Of a stretch of 64,000 bases of DNA, positions 44,836 to 52,706 are shown one piece after another; the first letter of the stretch is position 1, and each line of letters opens with the position of its first letter. The notes under the pieces are model-generated. The model was not told the DNA's origin. It did not search any database and saw only the letters and a program-made list of their open reading frames with translations. The translations under genes were made by a program, and so were the position numbers. The stretch is from Scatosoma sp045614565 (GTDB taxonomy: Bacteria; Bacillota; Clostridia; Christensenellales; Borkfalkiaceae), in assembly GCA_045614565.1 (NCBI GenBank), contig JAZLDG010000066.1:39968-103967 (forward strand). Direction: 5' to 3'.

Positions 44836-45120
44836 TTGTCCACGCTGTGGATAATTTTCGTGGATAACGCAAATTTTTCGTATTTTTATTTATATTTTAT
44901 GTATATTTATTTATTTTAATATTTGCATACTTTCCTTATTATTCACTTGTCCACTTTTAATCCCCAAAATTATCCACTTAAAAACATGCTTTTTCCACCT
45001 ACTTGTCCACCGTTAAAAAGTGAGAAAATATAAGGCTTTCACCCACTTTTTTTACGGTTGTCCACTTTTCCACCCCACCTACTACTAATAATACGACTAT
45101 ATTTATTTTAATAAAATATA
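44836..45120 (+). other. oriC cluster 1: DnaA boxes, DnaA-trios and AT-rich unwinding tract
   Basis: 460-bp gap between rsmG and the SLOG gene. Exact DnaA box TGTGGATAA at 44846-44854; near matches at 44836-44844, 44859-44867, 44947-44955, 44970-44978, 45003-45011, 45058-45066 and 45066-45074. The last two are followed by CACCCCAC, then CTACTACTAATAATA (45079-45093; complement 3'-GAT-GAT-GAT-5', the DnaA-trio pattern) and an AT-only-like tract (45097-45120). This is the order of the B. subtilis basal unwinding system. A second AT-rich run is at 44870-44935. Confidence 0.85.
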
Positions 45121-45179
45121 AAAGCAAAAAAAAGAGTGAGCTGAAAAAATTTTTTTCAAAAAAAGATGAAAGCGACGGC

Positions 45180-45207
45180 TTGACAAAATAAGAAAGCGTG
45201 ATATAAT
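45180..45207 (+). promoter_or_regulatory. Promoter of the SLOG gene, start codon at the expected +1
   Basis: TTGACA (45180-45185), 16-base spacer, TATAAT (45202-45207); ATG at 45216, 8 bases after the -10 box, with only a weak GGTAAGGT between. Confidence 0.7.
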
Positions 45208-45215
45208 GGTAAGGT

Positions 45216-45689
45216 ATGGAAAACGAGAAAAAAGAAAAAGTATGCGCGTTTACGGGTCACCGTTCTTTGGAAGCGGATTTTAAGCGGGCGTACTTACAAA
45301 AGAAAATCGAAAATTTAATTAAAGACGGCGTAAGCGTATTTTTAAGCGGGGTTGCGCTTGGATTTGATATTATCGCCGCTAAAACGTTACTTTCCTTGAA
45401 GAAAAAGTATCCTTTTATCAAGCTCGTGGCGTGTATTCCCTGTCTAAACCAAGAAAAATATTTTTCAGACGAACAAAAGAGCGAGTATTACGCCGTTTTA
45501 GAAAAAGCCGACGAAAAAATAGTTTTTTCCGACCATTATTACAACGGCTGTATGCAAAAAAGAAATCGGTATATGGCGGATCGAGCGGACGTTTTGGTTG
45601 CGTATTTGAAAAAGAACGAAGGCGGAACGGCGTACACCGTCAGGTATTTTGAAAAGAATTATCCCGAAAAACCTATCGTTTTTATATAA
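45216..45689 (+). CDS. SLOG-superfamily protein, DUF1273/YpsA-like
   Basis: 157 residues. FTGHRSLEAD at the start and FLSGVALGFDIIAAKTL give the Rossmann-like SLOG fold that binds nucleotides or ADP-ribose-type ligands; ACIPCLNQEKYFS and RNRYMADRADVLVAYL follow, as in YoqJ/YpsA. Function unclear (YpsA affects cell division in Bacillus). It sits where dnaA would be expected, between the origin and dnaN. Probably leaderless. Confidence 0.82.
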   Translation: MENEKKEKVCAFTGHRSLEADFKRAYLQKKIENLIKDGVSVFLSGVALGFDIIAAKTLLSLKKKYPFIKLVACIPCLNQEKYFSDEQKSEYYAVLEKADEKIVFSDHYYNGCMQKRNRYMADRADVLVAYLKKNEGGTAYTVRYFEKNYPEKPIVFI

Positions 45690-45713
45690 AATATAAAAAA
45701 GAGTGGTTTTTGC

Positions 45714-45742
45714 TTGCAAAAAAAACGGGGATATGGTAAAAT
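45714..45742 (+). promoter_or_regulatory. Promoter of dnaN
   Basis: TTGCAA, 17-base spacer, TAAAAT (45737-45742), followed by a GGAGAG ribosome site. Confidence 0.6.
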
Positions 45743-45785
45743 AAAAGGGTATAAAAAAATACCGTTTTAAGGAGAGAAAAGGTTT

Positions 45786-46895
45786 ATGAAATTCGTATGT
45801 GTGGGAGCGGTTTTATCGGACGCGGCGTTTATCGTCAGTAAGGCGTGCGCGGTTAGAACGACTACGCCTATTTTGGAATGTATTAAAATGAAAGCGGAAA
45901 ACGACGGTATTACGTTGACCGCGTACGACGGGGAAATTTCCATTGAAAAGAAGATACAAGCGGAAGTTATGGAAGAAGGCGAAATTTGCGTAAACGGTAA
46001 ATTCTTCGCCGATTTCGTTTCCAAGATTTCCTTGGAAGAAATCGTAGTCGCTTCCGACGAAAAGGGCGTGAATATTCGCTACGGCGAAAGTGAAACGTAT
46101 ATGCAAATTTTGAACGCTGCCGATTTCCCCGTTTTTAACGGTGACGGCATCGATCAGGATAAATATTTTGAAATCAAGCAATCGGATTTGAAAGAACTCA
46201 TTTCAAAAGTAACGTTTTGTTGCGCTACGGACGAAAGTAGACCGATTTTGAAAGGATGTCTTTTAGAAGCGAAGCAAGGAAAATTGTTTGCTACGGCGTT
46301 GGACGGATTTAGAATGGCTTGCGGATACAGCGAAGTAGTCGGCGGCGGGGATATGAAAATCGTTTGTCCGGCAAGAACGCTTACGGAAATTTCGCGTATG
46401 ATCGACGGCGACGACGTTTTGAAAATTTACGCGGAGAAAAACCGCTTGTCCGTTGCGGTCAACGACACCGTGATAACGTCCCGTTTGTATGCAGGCGAGT
46501 TCGTGCGAAAGGAAAATATTTTCCCCGTAGATTTTGCGACGAAAGTAACCTTGAAAAAGAGCGAAATTACGAATAGTATCGAAAGAGCGGGCGTTTTGAT
46601 TCGCGGCGATAAAAACAATCTCGTTTTGTTCGATATTAAAAACGAAAAAATCGTCATTAACGCAAATTCCGATTTGGGTAAAATCGAAGAAACGGTTTTA
46701 GCGGAGCTTGACGGGAAAGAACTTAAAATCGCGATGAACGGAAAGTATCTTTTGGACGCGATTAAGGCTTTGGAAGAAGAGAATATCGTACTTGCGTTTA
46801 ATACGTCCATTTCCCCGTTCACAATCGAAAATATAGAGAATAAACGCTTTCAATATCTCGTTTTACCCGTAAGAACGAGTAACTCGCAACAATAA
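45786..46895 (+). CDS. dnaN: DNA polymerase III sliding clamp (beta)
   Basis: 369 residues, three clamp domains: residues 1-120 (CAVRTTTPILECIKMKA), about 130-245 (KQSDLKELISKVTFCCATDE, RPILKGCLLEA), about 250-369 ending YLVLPVRTSN. Ring-shaped processivity factor. dnaA, usually just upstream, and recF, usually downstream, are both missing here; the ribosomal protein bL34 gene follows instead. Confidence 0.97.
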   Translation: MKFVCVGAVLSDAAFIVSKACAVRTTTPILECIKMKAENDGITLTAYDGEISIEKKIQAEVMEEGEICVNGKFFADFVSKISLEEIVVASDEKGVNIRYGESETYMQILNAADFPVFNGDGIDQDKYFEIKQSDLKELISKVTFCCATDESRPILKGCLLEAKQGKLFATALDGFRMACGYSEVVGGGDMKIVCPARTLTEISRMIDGDDVLKIYAEKNRLSVAVNDTVITSRLYAGEFVRKENIFPVDFATKVTLKKSEITNSIERAGVLIRGDKNNLVLFDIKNEKIVINANSDLGKIEETVLAELDGKELKIAMNGKYLLDAIKALEEENIVLAFNTSISPFTIENIENKRFQYLVLPVRTSNSQQ

Positions 46896-46929
46896 AAGAA
46901 AATAAAAGTGAAAAAGCAAGTGAAATTGC

Positions 46930-46959
46930 TTGACGAAAATCCTAAAATTGCGATATAAT
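46930..46959 (+). promoter_or_regulatory. Promoter of rpmH-rnpA-yidD-yidC-jag
   Basis: TTGACG, 18-base spacer, TATAAT (46954-46959). Confidence 0.75.
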
Positions 46960-47033
46960 AAGTAACGTTATCGTGGGGAGTCCCGCGAGATAATAAGGAA
47001 AAATAAGAAAAAGTAAAAAGCAGGAGAAATATT

Positions 47034-47168
47034 ATGAAAAGAACCTACCAACCCAAAAAGAGACAAAGAAGCAAAGTACACGGATTCCGTAAAAGAATGG
47101 CTACCACGGCAGGAAGAAAGGTATTGAAGCGTCGTAGAAACAAGGGTAGAAAGAGATTGACGCACTAA
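47034..47168 (+). CDS. rpmH: 50S ribosomal protein bL34
   Basis: 44 residues, complete: MKRTYQPKKRQRSKVHGF, RKRMATTAGRKVLKRRRNKG, ending KRLTH. This is the canonical bL34 sequence. CAGGAGA site. First gene of the conserved rpmH-rnpA-yidD-yidC-jag block. Confidence 0.98.
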   Translation: MKRTYQPKKRQRSKVHGFRKRMATTAGRKVLKRRRNKGRKRLTH

Positions 47169-47286
47169 TCGTTTTAACGGAAGAGATTAAAAAAACAATT
47201 CCTTTCCTTTTTCAAAAAGGAGAGGATTTGCCATTTTTAATAACGATAGAGAACGCGCGGTAATTTGCATTTGGAAAGGCGAAAAA

Positions 47287-47604
47287 ATGAATTATTACAG
47301 ACTGAAAAAACAATCGGATTTTCAAAAGCTTTTTCAAAAAGGCAAACGCGCTTTTTCGCCGTCTATTACGATGATTTACCGTCCGTCTGAAAAGACTTTT
47401 ATGGGGATTTCGGTCGGAAAAAAACACGGAAAAAGCGTAAAAAGAAACCGTATAAAAAGATTGATAAGGGAAGCGTTTCGCGCCGTCAAAGAAGAAATGA
47501 ACGGCAATTACGCTTGCGTTTTAATTCCAAAGGTCAGCGAAGCGTACGAATTAGAAACCTTCAAAAAACATTTACGATGTATGATCAAAAAGGACAAGCT
47601 TTAA
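47287..47604 (+). CDS. rnpA: Ribonuclease P protein component
   Basis: 105 residues. YYRLKKQSDFQKLFQKGKRA and the RNR motif SVKRNRIKRLIREAFR identify RnpA, the basic protein cofactor of RNase P that matures tRNA 5' ends. Overlaps the probable yidD start. Confidence 0.96.
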   Translation: MNYYRLKKQSDFQKLFQKGKRAFSPSITMIYRPSEKTFMGISVGKKHGKSVKRNRIKRLIREAFRAVKEEMNGNYACVLIPKVSEAYELETFKKHLRCMIKKDKL

Positions 47605-47918
47605 TAGGTTTTAGTTTTGGTTTTCTCGTTCGGGAAAACGCGGCTTATTTTTGGACTTTTTTGAGAAAAAAGGTCTTTCGTCCGTACCTGAAAATGCTGT
47701 GTATGCGAATGATTTTGTTTTATCAAAGACACCTTTCCAAGCATACCTGCTTATATAGACCGACTTGTTCGCAGTATACGCTCGAATGTATCAATAATCA
47801 CGGCGCGATTATCGGGATTTTGCTTGGTACTTGGCGGATTTTACGCTGTAATCCCTTTTCCAAGGGCGGTTACGATCCCGCTCCGGAACGATATTTTATC
47901 AAGCGTTGGTTGCTTTGA
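47577..47918 (+). CDS. yidD: Membrane protein insertion efficiency factor YidD
   Basis: About 113 residues from the ATG at 47577, inside the rnpA end; typical members have 70-85, so 47694 (MLCMRMILFYQRH) is an alternative start and neither has a good ribosome site. Family core: RPTCSQYTLECINNHGAI, RILRCNPFSKGGYDPAP. Helps YidC and Sec insertion. Rnp-YidD overlap suggests coupling. A partial 14-mer motif (GCATACCTGC) lies at 47741-47750. Confidence 0.9.
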   Translation: MYDQKGQALIGFSFGFLVRENAAYFWTFLRKKVFRPYLKMLCMRMILFYQRHLSKHTCLYRPTCSQYTLECINNHGAIIGILLGTWRILRCNPFSKGGYDPAPERYFIKRWLL

Positions 47919-47944
47919 AAATCAACGCGGTAAAGGACTAAAAA

Positions 47945-49360
47945 ATGGAATTTTTGAATTTATTGGCGGGCAACGTCGCCATCTCCTTATACGGGCAGAC
48001 CTTTGACGTTGCGCTCAACTGGATAGGCGAAATTATCAAATGGATCGTCGGCGGCGTAGGCGTGGGCGTAGGCGTTATTTTGTTTTCCGTTATACTCAAA
48101 GTAATCGTTTTGCCGTTTGACGTATATCAGCGTATCGCTATGCGTAAGCAAAACCTGAAAATGAAAGAAAATCAGGAAAAAATGGAAAAACTGCAAAAGC
48201 AGTACGCCAATAATAAGGATTTGTATAATCAAAAGGTAATGGAAATGTACAAAGAAAGCGGGTTTTCCGTTTGTTCTTCGTGCTTACCGATGATCCTTTC
48301 TATGGTTATCTTCTTCGTCGCTATCGGGGCGTTCAACGCCTATTCGCAGTACTCGAATATCGAAAACTACAATATAATGGTAGACGCGTACAACACCAAA
48401 ATGGCAAGCTATTGCGCCGATCTGGAAACGGGGAACGCAACCTTGCAAGAAAATGCTGACGGTACGAAATTCGTGCTTGTGGACGAAGAAAATAAACTCA
48501 TTTATTACACCGTTCCTTACGAAAACGCGGAAAATGCCGATTTGAAGGAATATGTGCAAAGCTACACAGGCGAAAAAGCTTATTTTATCAAAGACGACGC
48601 GAGAAATAAAACGGAAGTGAAAGCGTTTATCGACGCCAAACGCGCGGAACACGAAGCTGCGCAATTAGAGCTTTCCGCAGAGCAGCAAACGACGTTCAAC
48701 GAAGACGGGGCTTTGAAAAACTATTTCGTCGATCAAGCGCAAACTGCCGTCCTTTCGGCGTACGAAACGGACGTTGCGGGCAATATGGGCTTCCTTTGGA
48801 TTAAAAATATTTGGGCTACGGACGCGAGCTATAAAAATCCCGTTTTGAACTACGGCGATTTCAAAAACGAAGTTTCCAAAGAAAAATTCCAAGTCGGCGA
48901 TCGGCAGGTCGACCTTACGGGGATTGCGGCGTACACGAACGCGTACCAAGAATACGCGTACGAAGAAATTACGGAAAAGCTCGGCGATTATAAGAGCGCA
49001 CCTAACGGTTTCTTTATTTTGATTGTGCTTTCGATCGGTACGATTTTGTTACAGCAATTCGTTTCGATGCGTTCGCAAAAGGAACAAAACAAATATTCGT
49101 CCGTAGACGGTCAAGGCGCGTCGCAACAAAAAATGACGCTCGTCATTATGACGGTTATGTTCGCGATTTTCTCGTTTATGTACAGCGCGGCTTTCTCTAT
49201 CTATATGATTATGAGTAACCTGCTTTCGTTAGCTTCGACCTTGATTATTAATAAAATCGTGGACGTAAACGAAAGTAGAAAGGAAGAAAAAGCGTTTAGA
49301 GAAAAATACGATAAACGTTTTGCCGTTCGAGCAAAGGGCGACGACAAAAAGGATAAATAA
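47945..49360 (+). CDS. yidC: Membrane protein insertase YidC with a large extracytoplasmic insert
   Basis: 471 residues. YidC/Oxa1 core: span 1 (about 35-60), cytoplasmic coiled hairpin (about 65-105: MRKQNLKMKENQEKMEKLQK), span 2 (SVCSSCLPMILSMVIFFVAI), then spans near 355-375, 400-425 and 428-445. Between spans 2 and 3 (about 140-350) lies an acidic insert of about 200 residues absent from Bacillus SpoIIIJ/YidC2 (about 260-275 residues). No lipobox at the N-terminus. Inserts and folds membrane proteins. Confidence 0.92.
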   Translation: MEFLNLLAGNVAISLYGQTFDVALNWIGEIIKWIVGGVGVGVGVILFSVILKVIVLPFDVYQRIAMRKQNLKMKENQEKMEKLQKQYANNKDLYNQKVMEMYKESGFSVCSSCLPMILSMVIFFVAIGAFNAYSQYSNIENYNIMVDAYNTKMASYCADLETGNATLQENADGTKFVLVDEENKLIYYTVPYENAENADLKEYVQSYTGEKAYFIKDDARNKTEVKAFIDAKRAEHEAAQLELSAEQQTTFNEDGALKNYFVDQAQTAVLSAYETDVAGNMGFLWIKNIWATDASYKNPVLNYGDFKNEVSKEKFQVGDRQVDLTGIAAYTNAYQEYAYEEITEKLGDYKSAPNGFFILIVLSIGTILLQQFVSMRSQKEQNKYSSVDGQGASQQKMTLVIMTVMFAIFSFMYSAAFSIYMIMSNLLSLASTLIINKIVDVNESRKEEKAFREKYDKRFAVRAKGDDKKDK

Positions 49361-49401
49361 GAATAGAAAATTTCCGCGGTACGCGGAAAGGAGTGACAAA
49401 A

Positions 49402-50346
49402 ATGAAATATACGGAATTTACGGGCAAAACGGTAGACGAAGCCGTTGAAAAGGGGTTAAACGAGCTTGGGCTTACCAAAGACCAAGCGGATATCCGCGTG
49501 TTGGAAGAAGGCAAGAAAAAGCTTTTCGGGTCGGTGAAAGCGCGTGTAGAAATCGCGGCGCTTGAAAGCGAAGAAACGCAAGAAAACACGGAAGAAACCG
49601 TCCTTTCCTGCGATAGCGAAAAGAGCGACGGGGAAAGAACGGTAGAGTTTTTGGATGGCTTGTTTAAGCTTTTGAATATTACGGCTTGTACCGAACTCGT
49701 ATCCGAAGGCGATAAAGTGGAAATCAACGTAACCGCGGCAAATTCGACGTCGGTGATCGGCAAGCACGGCGTGATGCTCGACGCAATTCAAACGCTTGCG
49801 GGAGCGGTCGCAAATACGGGTAGAGACGATTATAAACGCGTAGTCGTGGATTGCGAAAACTATCGCGAAAACCGCGAATCAACCTTGAACAAGCTTGCGG
49901 AAAATCTTGCGCAAAAAGCTATTCGCTTGGGTAAAAAGATCAAACTTGAACCGATGAACCCGTATGAAAGACGGATTATTCACTCCGCGTTGTCCGAAAT
50001 GGAAGGCGTGAAAACGGAAAGCGAAGGCAAAGAGCCCAATCGTTACATCGTGGTCATTCCCGACAACCTGCAAGATGTGGACGCGCCTGCAATTCCCGCA
50101 AGAACGGAAAGACAAGGCGATAGAGACGGACGCAGGGGCGGTCGCGGAAACAATCGCGGCGGGTATAACCGCGGCGGTCGTTCGCCCAGCGGAAAGAGCG
50201 GATTTAACCGTAACGGCGGTTATAAGAAATACAACCGCGACGGCGCAAGCGGTTCGCCTGCGACGGGCGGCACGTCAATGAAGCCCAACACCGATTTCTT
50301 CGGAATCTTCCTTGGCAACAGCGGCAACAACGGCGAAGATAAATAA
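49402..50346 (+). CDS. jag: RNA-binding protein Jag/KhpB with RGG-rich tail
   Basis: 314 residues from MKYTEFTGKT (GGAGTG site; the in-frame GTG at 49393 is too close). Jag-N (about 1-50: EGKKKLFGSVKARVE), KH domain (about 95-160: VIGKHGVMLDAIQTLAGAV), R3H (about 190-215: NPYERRIIHSALSEMEGV). The C-terminal 80 residues are GRGG/RGG-rich (RRGGRGNNRGG, YNRGGRSPSGK), unusual for Jag, and may add RNA binding. With KhpA it binds mRNAs and affects cell elongation and sporulation. Confidence 0.93.
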   Translation: MKYTEFTGKTVDEAVEKGLNELGLTKDQADIRVLEEGKKKLFGSVKARVEIAALESEETQENTEETVLSCDSEKSDGERTVEFLDGLFKLLNITACTELVSEGDKVEINVTAANSTSVIGKHGVMLDAIQTLAGAVANTGRDDYKRVVVDCENYRENRESTLNKLAENLAQKAIRLGKKIKLEPMNPYERRIIHSALSEMEGVKTESEGKEPNRYIVVIPDNLQDVDAPAIPARTERQGDRDGRRGGRGNNRGGYNRGGRSPSGKSGFNRNGGYKKYNRDGASGSPATGGTSMKPNTDFFGIFLGNSGNNGEDK

Positions 50347-50351
50347 AAACC

Positions 50352-50387
50352 AACCGTCCCAACGAAAAGCTGGGACGGTTATTTTTT
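50352..50387 (+). terminator. Terminator of the rpmH-jag block
   Basis: AACCGTCCCA / TGGGACGGTT stem, 9-base loop, ATTTTTT tail. Confidence 0.85.
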
Positions 50388-50390
50388 GAG

Positions 50391-50515
50391 ATCCTTCATT
50401 ACGCTAACGCTTCATTCAGGCTGACACGGGTGGTGGCTAATGCTTCGTGCAAGAAGGCGGTGTGGGGACAGTCATACCGAACGAGCGTAAGCGAGCGAAG
50501 CGTATCCCCTATACA
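50391..50515. repeat. Possible intergenic element in the jag-queT gap
   Basis: About 125 bases with no ORF, including CATACCGAACGAGCGTAAGC and GCGAGCGAAGCGTATCCCC. Looks like the dispersed intergenic elements common in Clostridia genomes, but I see only this one copy. The rest of the 307-bp gap holds the queT promoter and riboswitch. Confidence 0.35.
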
Positions 50516-50567
50516 ATAAAAGGCTTTGTTACAATAAAAAAGGTCGTTTATCGTTTATGAAAACGGC

Positions 50568-50597
50568 TTGACAAAAATCAACGGAATATGATACAAT
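50568..50597 (+). promoter_or_regulatory. Promoter of queT
   Basis: TTGACA, 18-base spacer, TACAAT (50592-50597); transcript would begin at about 50604, at the riboswitch. Confidence 0.75.
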
Positions 50598-50604
50598 AAT
50601 TGAT

Positions 50605-50645
50605 GGAAGGTTTTCGGTAAAACACTTCACTAAAAAAACCGAGGT
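50605..50645 (+). ncRNA. preQ1-I-like riboswitch
   Basis: P1 GAAG (50606-50609) / CTTC (50625-50628), a loop containing TCGGT (50614-50618) and, after an A-tract (50632-50638), ACCGA (50638-50642) which can pair with it as a pseudoknot. This is the compact preQ1-I layout, and ACCGAGG overlaps the ribosome-binding site. It sits right before queT, a queuosine-precursor transporter. P1 is short (4 bp), so the call is probable rather than certain. Confidence 0.65.
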
Positions 50646-50653
50646 ACAACTTT

Positions 50654-51184
50654 ATGAACGGTAAAATTTTGACTACAAAACGACTTTGTCGCGCAGGCAT
50701 TATCGCCGCGCTGTACGTCGCGCTTACCTACACTTTTATGCCCTTTGCTTTCGGTCCTTTTCAGATCCGTCCCGCAGAGGCGTTTTGTCTTTTACCCCTT
50801 TTTTTCCCCGAAGCAATACCCGCGCTTTTCGTGGGCTGTGCGTTGTCGAATTTGGCTTCGCCCTATCTTTTATACGATATGCTCTTCGGTTCGCTTACGA
50901 GCCTACTTGCTGCGTTCGGCTCGTATATGGTAGGCAGGTTTTTCAAAAAAGACCTTATTAAAATCGCTTTGGGCGGGGTTTTTCCCGTACTTCTAAACGC
51001 GATTGTTATTCCGCTCGTTATCGTGTTCTTGTGCGGCGGCGGCGAAGGCTACGAAAGCGCGTGGGTTGCGTACGCGTTCTATTTCCTTTCCCTTCTTCTC
51101 ACACAAAGCGTGTGGGTGTACGGCTTGGGAACGCCCTTATATTTCATCGTCAAAAGGTTGAAAAAACTTCCGTTTTTTCAATAG
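50654..51184 (+). CDS. queT: Queuosine precursor transporter QueT
   Basis: 176 residues, five or six spans. RAGIIAALYVALTYTFMPFA, FQIRPAEAFCLLPLFFPEAI and LFVGCALSNLASPYLLYDML, with FGSLTSLLAA, follow the QueT ECF-S-component pattern, which imports preQ1 for tRNA queuosine. The upstream preQ1-type riboswitch supports the substrate. Convergent with yyaC, 4 bases apart. Confidence 0.9.
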   Translation: MNGKILTTKRLCRAGIIAALYVALTYTFMPFAFGPFQIRPAEAFCLLPLFFPEAIPALFVGCALSNLASPYLLYDMLFGSLTSLLAAFGSYMVGRFFKKDLIKIALGGVFPVLLNAIVIPLVIVFLCGGGEGYESAWVAYAFYFLSLLLTQSVWVYGLGTPLYFIVKRLKKLPFFQ

Positions 51185-51188
51185 ACGT

Positions 51189-51779
51189 TTATCCGTGTAA
51201 CACTTTCGGGGCGTGCTGCCATAATATACTTGCGAGCGCGTCGGAAATGATTTCCGACATAGAATAGACGAGATTGAGCCGCGTCGTGTTCAAAAGCCCG
51301 TAATTTGCAACCGATTTTTCCGCGACGATCGCCATTATCGATATATCCCCGATTGCGCCCAAGCGTTTATTCGCGCCCGCGCCCGGGTATAACGGTGCGT
51401 CATTGAGCTTGATAAGCCCGATATCTCCTTCCGCGCCCACGGCGGCGTCTACCGCGATTACGTACGCGCGGGGGTGCGTTTCTTTTAAGAAAGTGCGGAT
51501 ATATTTAATTTCCTTTGCCGTAACGGGCGAAGCTAGCGTGCCGTATATGAACGAGCCAAGTCCTTGCGTTTTGTATTTGAGCATAGATCCGACGATCGGA
51601 CCTAAACTGTCACCGATAGCAAGGTCGCTCCCAATACAGACCACGACGGGCGTGATTTCGGTTATTTCCTGCCCGCGCGAAGCGACGCGCGCAACCGTTT
51701 TGCGCCGTATCAGCGTGTCCAAAGCCAAAGAAATTCCGTCCGTTGCAAGAGCGTTGTGAGAATGAAAAGCGTATTCCAT
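51189..51779 (-). CDS. yyaC: Sporulation protein YyaC
   Basis: 196 residues. VVCIGSDLAIGDSLGPIVGS, YGTLASPVTAKEI, VDAAVGAEGDIGLIKL, YPGAGANKRLGAIGDISI and LLNTTRLNLVYSM match the YyaC family, fold-related to the germination protease GPR. Expressed in the forespore in Bacillus, where yyaC also lies near the origin. Catalysis unproven. Confidence 0.92.
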   Translation of the reverse strand: MEYAFHSHNALATDGISLALDTLIRRKTVARVASRGQEITEITPVVVCIGSDLAIGDSLGPIVGSMLKYKTQGLGSFIYGTLASPVTAKEIKYIRTFLKETHPRAYVIAVDAAVGAEGDIGLIKLNDAPLYPGAGANKRLGAIGDISIMAIVAEKSVANYGLLNTTRLNLVYSMSEIISDALASILWQHAPKVLHG

Positions 51780-51855
51780 AGCAAGGTCTATTATTGACTA
51801 TATAAAGGAAATATAAACCTAATAAAAAATTTTTCAGGGAAATTGCTTTATTCTA

Positions 51856-51884
51856 TTGAAAAATATTTCTTCCTATGATATAAT
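51856..51884 (+). promoter_or_regulatory. Promoter of cvpA
   Basis: TTGAAA, 17-base spacer, TATAAT (51879-51884). Confidence 0.75.
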
Positions 51885-51950
51885 AAAAGTATCTTTGAAT
51901 AAAAACCGCGCGGCAGGGTATAATCTTGGCGCGGAAAGGTGGGATTATAT

Positions 51951-52661
51951 ATGTTAAACGGATTATGCGCTACGTGGGCGAATACGGCGGTAGATATTAT
52001 CGTAATCGTCGTTTTGGCTATTTTTGCGATCGTTGGCGCAAGAAAGGGTTTCGTAGAGTGTTTCTTTGGCTTCATTTCAACGATCGTCGCCATTATTTTG
52101 GCGTTTTCGTTGGCACAGCCTATGCTCGGCTGGACGGGCGGGCTGTTTGGCTTGCAGGGCGTTTTGGAGCAGGCGTGTATTAACGCGTTTGCGGGTGTGA
52201 AGGGGTTTGCGTTGGACGTTTCCAACGAAGGCTTGACCGCTATGCTCGCCGAACAAAATCTACCGCAATTTCTCGTCGATATGGTCGTTTCGGGGGTTGG
52301 AAACTCGGAAATTCCCGCGGGAACGACGCTTGCGATGCTCGTAGGGCAGCCCCTTGGCGAGCTTGCGACGACCTTGATCGTAGGTATTTTGCTCTTTATC
52401 CTTTCCAAGCTTTTGCTTTCCCTTTTGAAAAATATTATTTCGGGTATCGTACGCAGATTGCCTATTATCGGAACGGTAAACGGGCTTTTGGGTTTGGTCG
52501 TCGGTGCGCTCCAAGGACTTTTGATCGTCAGCGGGGTTATCGCGGTGCTTGGCGTTCTTCCCGTGGACGGAATGGCGTTGTTCTTCAACGAATGTGCCGT
52601 TTTGGGTTGGCTGTATAACCAAAATTTTATCAACGTCATTCTCGGTTGGATTTTAGTTTGA
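51951..52661 (+). CDS. CvpA-family membrane protein
   Basis: About 236 residues from MLNGLCATW (AAAGGTGG site). Four or five spans: DIIVIVVLAIFAIVGARKGF, then FISTIVAIILAFSLAQ, a linker, LIVGILLFILSKLLL and GLLGLVVGALQGLLIVSGVI. Matches CvpA/YshB colicin-V-production family; role in envelope or division unclear. Single gene with own terminator beside origin cluster 2. Confidence 0.85.
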   Translation: MLNGLCATWANTAVDIIVIVVLAIFAIVGARKGFVECFFGFISTIVAIILAFSLAQPMLGWTGGLFGLQGVLEQACINAFAGVKGFALDVSNEGLTAMLAEQNLPQFLVDMVVSGVGNSEIPAGTTLAMLVGQPLGELATTLIVGILLFILSKLLLSLLKNIISGIVRRLPIIGTVNGLLGLVVGALQGLLIVSGVIAVLGVLPVDGMALFFNECAVLGWLYNQNFINVILGWILV

Positions 52662-52676
52662 GTTTTTATAAAGATG

Positions 52677-52704
52677 AAAAGGAGCGCATCGCGCTCCTTT
52701 TTTT
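52677..52704 (+). terminator. Terminator of cvpA
   Basis: AAAAGGAGCGC / GCGCTCCTTTT stem, 3-base loop, T run. Confidence 0.85.
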
Positions 52705-52706
52705 AT

